23,885 nt of DNA from a virus: the IMG/VR virus record IMGVR_UViG_3300022752_000394, positions 1 to 23,885 of that record; one strand, 5' to 3'. Position 1 is the stretch's first letter, and the number at the start of each line of letters is the position of its first letter. The notes below the pieces were generated by a model. It was not told where the DNA came from and ran no database searches. It was given only the letters and a program-made list of their open reading frames with translations. The translations under genes were made by a program, and so were the position numbers. This document shows, piece by piece, positions 23,268 to 23,885 of this stretch.

Positions 23268-23586
23268 CTACTTCAAACCCTTTGATGGGCAGGCGAATCT
23301 TGAGCGCAAGCAGCTCGCGCAGTACCTTAACCGGGTCGGCCGTGGAGTTAACTGCCGAATGGACGTGCCGATCCTGACAATGGAAGACATTAAATGGGCG
23401 GCCACGGTGTTCGAGCGGCTGTCCAAAAACCTTGGCGAGCTGGCTTTTACCGACGACCGCAGCGAAATTTGGCGGATCCTCGGGGCCCGCCACGCGATGG
23501 AAAGCGCCCGCGAAGAGCTGGCGTACCGTAACGAGAAAAAGGCCTCGGAGAAGGCCGCAAAGGAGCCCAAACGGCGCGCACGGTGA
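23260..23586 (+). CDS. Hypothetical helical protein with basic C-terminus
   Basis: This 108-residue protein starts at an ATG in an ATGAGTGA overlap with the membrane protein stop. The frame is open further upstream but lies inside that gene. It begins MSDYFKPFDGQANLERKQLA, is helical with a mid segment VPILTMEDIKWAATVFERLS, and ends in a Lys/Arg-rich tail (EKAAKEPKRRAR). No family was recognised. Partnership with the recombinase and membrane protein is implied by the overlapping arrangement. Confidence 0.6.
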   Translation: MSDYFKPFDGQANLERKQLAQYLNRVGRGVNCRMDVPILTMEDIKWAATVFERLSKNLGELAFTDDRSEIWRILGARHAMESAREELAYRNEKKASEKAAKEPKRRAR

Positions 23587-23587
23587 A

Positions 23588-23603
23588 CCACTAGATGTTG
23601 TGG
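23588..23603. promoter_or_regulatory. NrdR-box-like sequence
   Basis: CCACTAGATGTTGTGG fits the strongly conserved positions of the NrdR box (C-x-C-W-A-x-A-T-x-T-W-G) as I recall the consensus. It starts one base after the last stop of the cassette. NrdR boxes usually occur in pairs and I see no clear second copy at helical spacing, so this is tentative. Confidence 0.25.
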
Positions 23604-23672
23604 TGGCTCATCTGGTGACCTTTGGGGAGCTGTACAGTGAGTTTTAAGCACACGACCAGGGAGACAAAAGTG

Positions 23673-23885
23673 ATGCAAAACAAGCCGCAAGCCGCGCTAT
23701 GCCTCAGTTCTTGGCGCGCATATGTGTATTCGGTTTTTTCCCGACGGAACCACTACATACGGGGTTCTGCGCATAATATTTATTATGTCAACTACTGGGT
23801 GTGTGTTAAGTGGCTGGTTTTTGCGTTGTGGTGCCGGGAACCGGACTCGAACCGGCAAGGCCCTTTCGGGCCGGCGGATTTTAAG
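23673..23885 (+). CDS. Uncertain ORF running antisense into tRNA-Leu
   Basis: An ATG with GGGAG nine bases upstream opens a frame with no stop to the window end (71 codons). It begins MQNKPQAALCLSSWRAYVYS and the last part, WCREPDSNRQGPFGPADFK, is simply the complement of the tRNA gene. Composition (many Trp, Tyr, Cys) is unlike the other genes. It may be a chance reading frame of the junction region or a short prophage-end protein. Confidence 0.2.
   Translation, partial: MQNKPQAALCLSSWRAYVYSVFSRRNHYIRGSAHNIYYVNYWVCVKWLVFALWCREPDSNRQGPFGPADFK
23772..23787. repeat. AT-rich perfect palindrome with TT centre
   Basis: CATAATA-TT-TATTATG has two perfect 7-bp arms around a 2-base centre. It is 41 bases from the tRNA 3' end in the AT-rich non-coding stretch 23587-23828, where I see no other gene apart from the uncertain ORF. 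It could be a regulator site or a recombinase crossover site. Confidence 0.4.
23829..23885 (-). tRNA. tRNA-Leu(TAA), 3' part only
   Basis: Reading the minus strand from the window end gives the anticodon loop CTTAAAA (anticodon TAA), the 3' anticodon stem TCCGC, and a long variable arm with a GGCCC/GGGCC stem. A T-arm GCCGG-TTCGAGT-CCGGT follows, then the acceptor strand TCCCGGC and ACCA. The CCA is encoded at 23829-23831. The 5' half lies outside the window. The 3' end faces the phage genes, as at a tRNA-borne attachment site. Confidence 0.85.

Noticed and set aside
23627-23640. CTGTACAG, resembling a core of a LexA-type operator; a related GAGCTGTACA also occurs at about 22329-22338
   Set aside because: Too short and without the spacing of a known LexA box. 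Sharing ten bases across 24 kb is not significant.
1-23885. CRISPR array, insertion sequence or diversity-generating retroelement
   Set aside because: No regularly spaced repeats, no transposase with flanking inverted repeats, and no reverse transcriptase or template/variable repeat pair seen.

Overview
The window is about 24 kb of a podovirus-type (T7-like virion) temperate phage or prophage from a GC-rich proteobacterial host. Almost all genes lie on the minus strand, so the gene order reads from right to left. Overall base composition looks near 60% G+C by eye. The virion genes belong to T7-type families: a head-tail connector portal, two tail tubular proteins and three or four internal virion proteins. 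A Bbp19-type small protein and an acetyltransferase next to the large terminase resemble the Bordetella BPP-1-like group of podophages. No phage RNA polymerase or DNA polymerase is visible. The host assignment and the BPP-1 comparison are inferences from gene content.

Layout from right to left. (1) 23829-23885 is the 3' part of a tRNA-Leu(TAA) gene on the minus strand, cut by the window edge. It is preceded by an AT-rich intergenic stretch (23587-23828) holding a 16-bp palindrome, a NrdR-box-like sequence and an uncertain ORF that runs antisense into the tRNA. (2) 22357-23586, plus strand, is a three-gene overlapping cassette: a small serine recombinase, a two-helix membrane protein and a basic helical protein. 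(3) 22252-22356 is a divergent control region with a 30-bp dyad. (4) 19825-22251, minus strand, is an early operon: a ribbon-helix-helix protein, a Cys/His protein, a PDDEXK nuclease, two overlapping zinc-ribbon microproteins, a small protein, a winged-helix protein and a replication initiator. The initiator gene carries an AT-rich, DnaA-box-containing island that looks like an internal origin. (5) 19594-19824 is a non-coding boundary with a strong C/G-rich hairpin and a tract of alternating purines and pyrimidines. (6) 16954-19593 holds small conserved genes and then the small and large terminase subunits. (7) 11261-16876 holds the acetyltransferase, two coiled-coil or ejection-like proteins, a tiny conserved gene, the portal, a small conserved gene, Bbp19 and the scaffold. 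A terminator and a candidate promoter follow. (8) 9182-11020 holds the major capsid protein, a decoration-like protein and tail tubular protein A. (9) 1-9182 holds tail tubular protein B, gp14-like and gp15-like internal virion proteins, a large polyvalent-type protein and an even larger, incomplete internal virion protein.

How the genes work together: the early operon would start theta-type replication through the initiator and host helicase. The terminase pair packages DNA through the portal into a shell built on the scaffold. The tail tubular and internal virion proteins form the short tail and the ejected trans-envelope conduit. Translation is tightly coupled: most junctions are TGATG, GTGA, ATGA or TTGA overlaps. 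Tail fibre, lysis and repressor genes are not seen here and may lie beyond the left edge.
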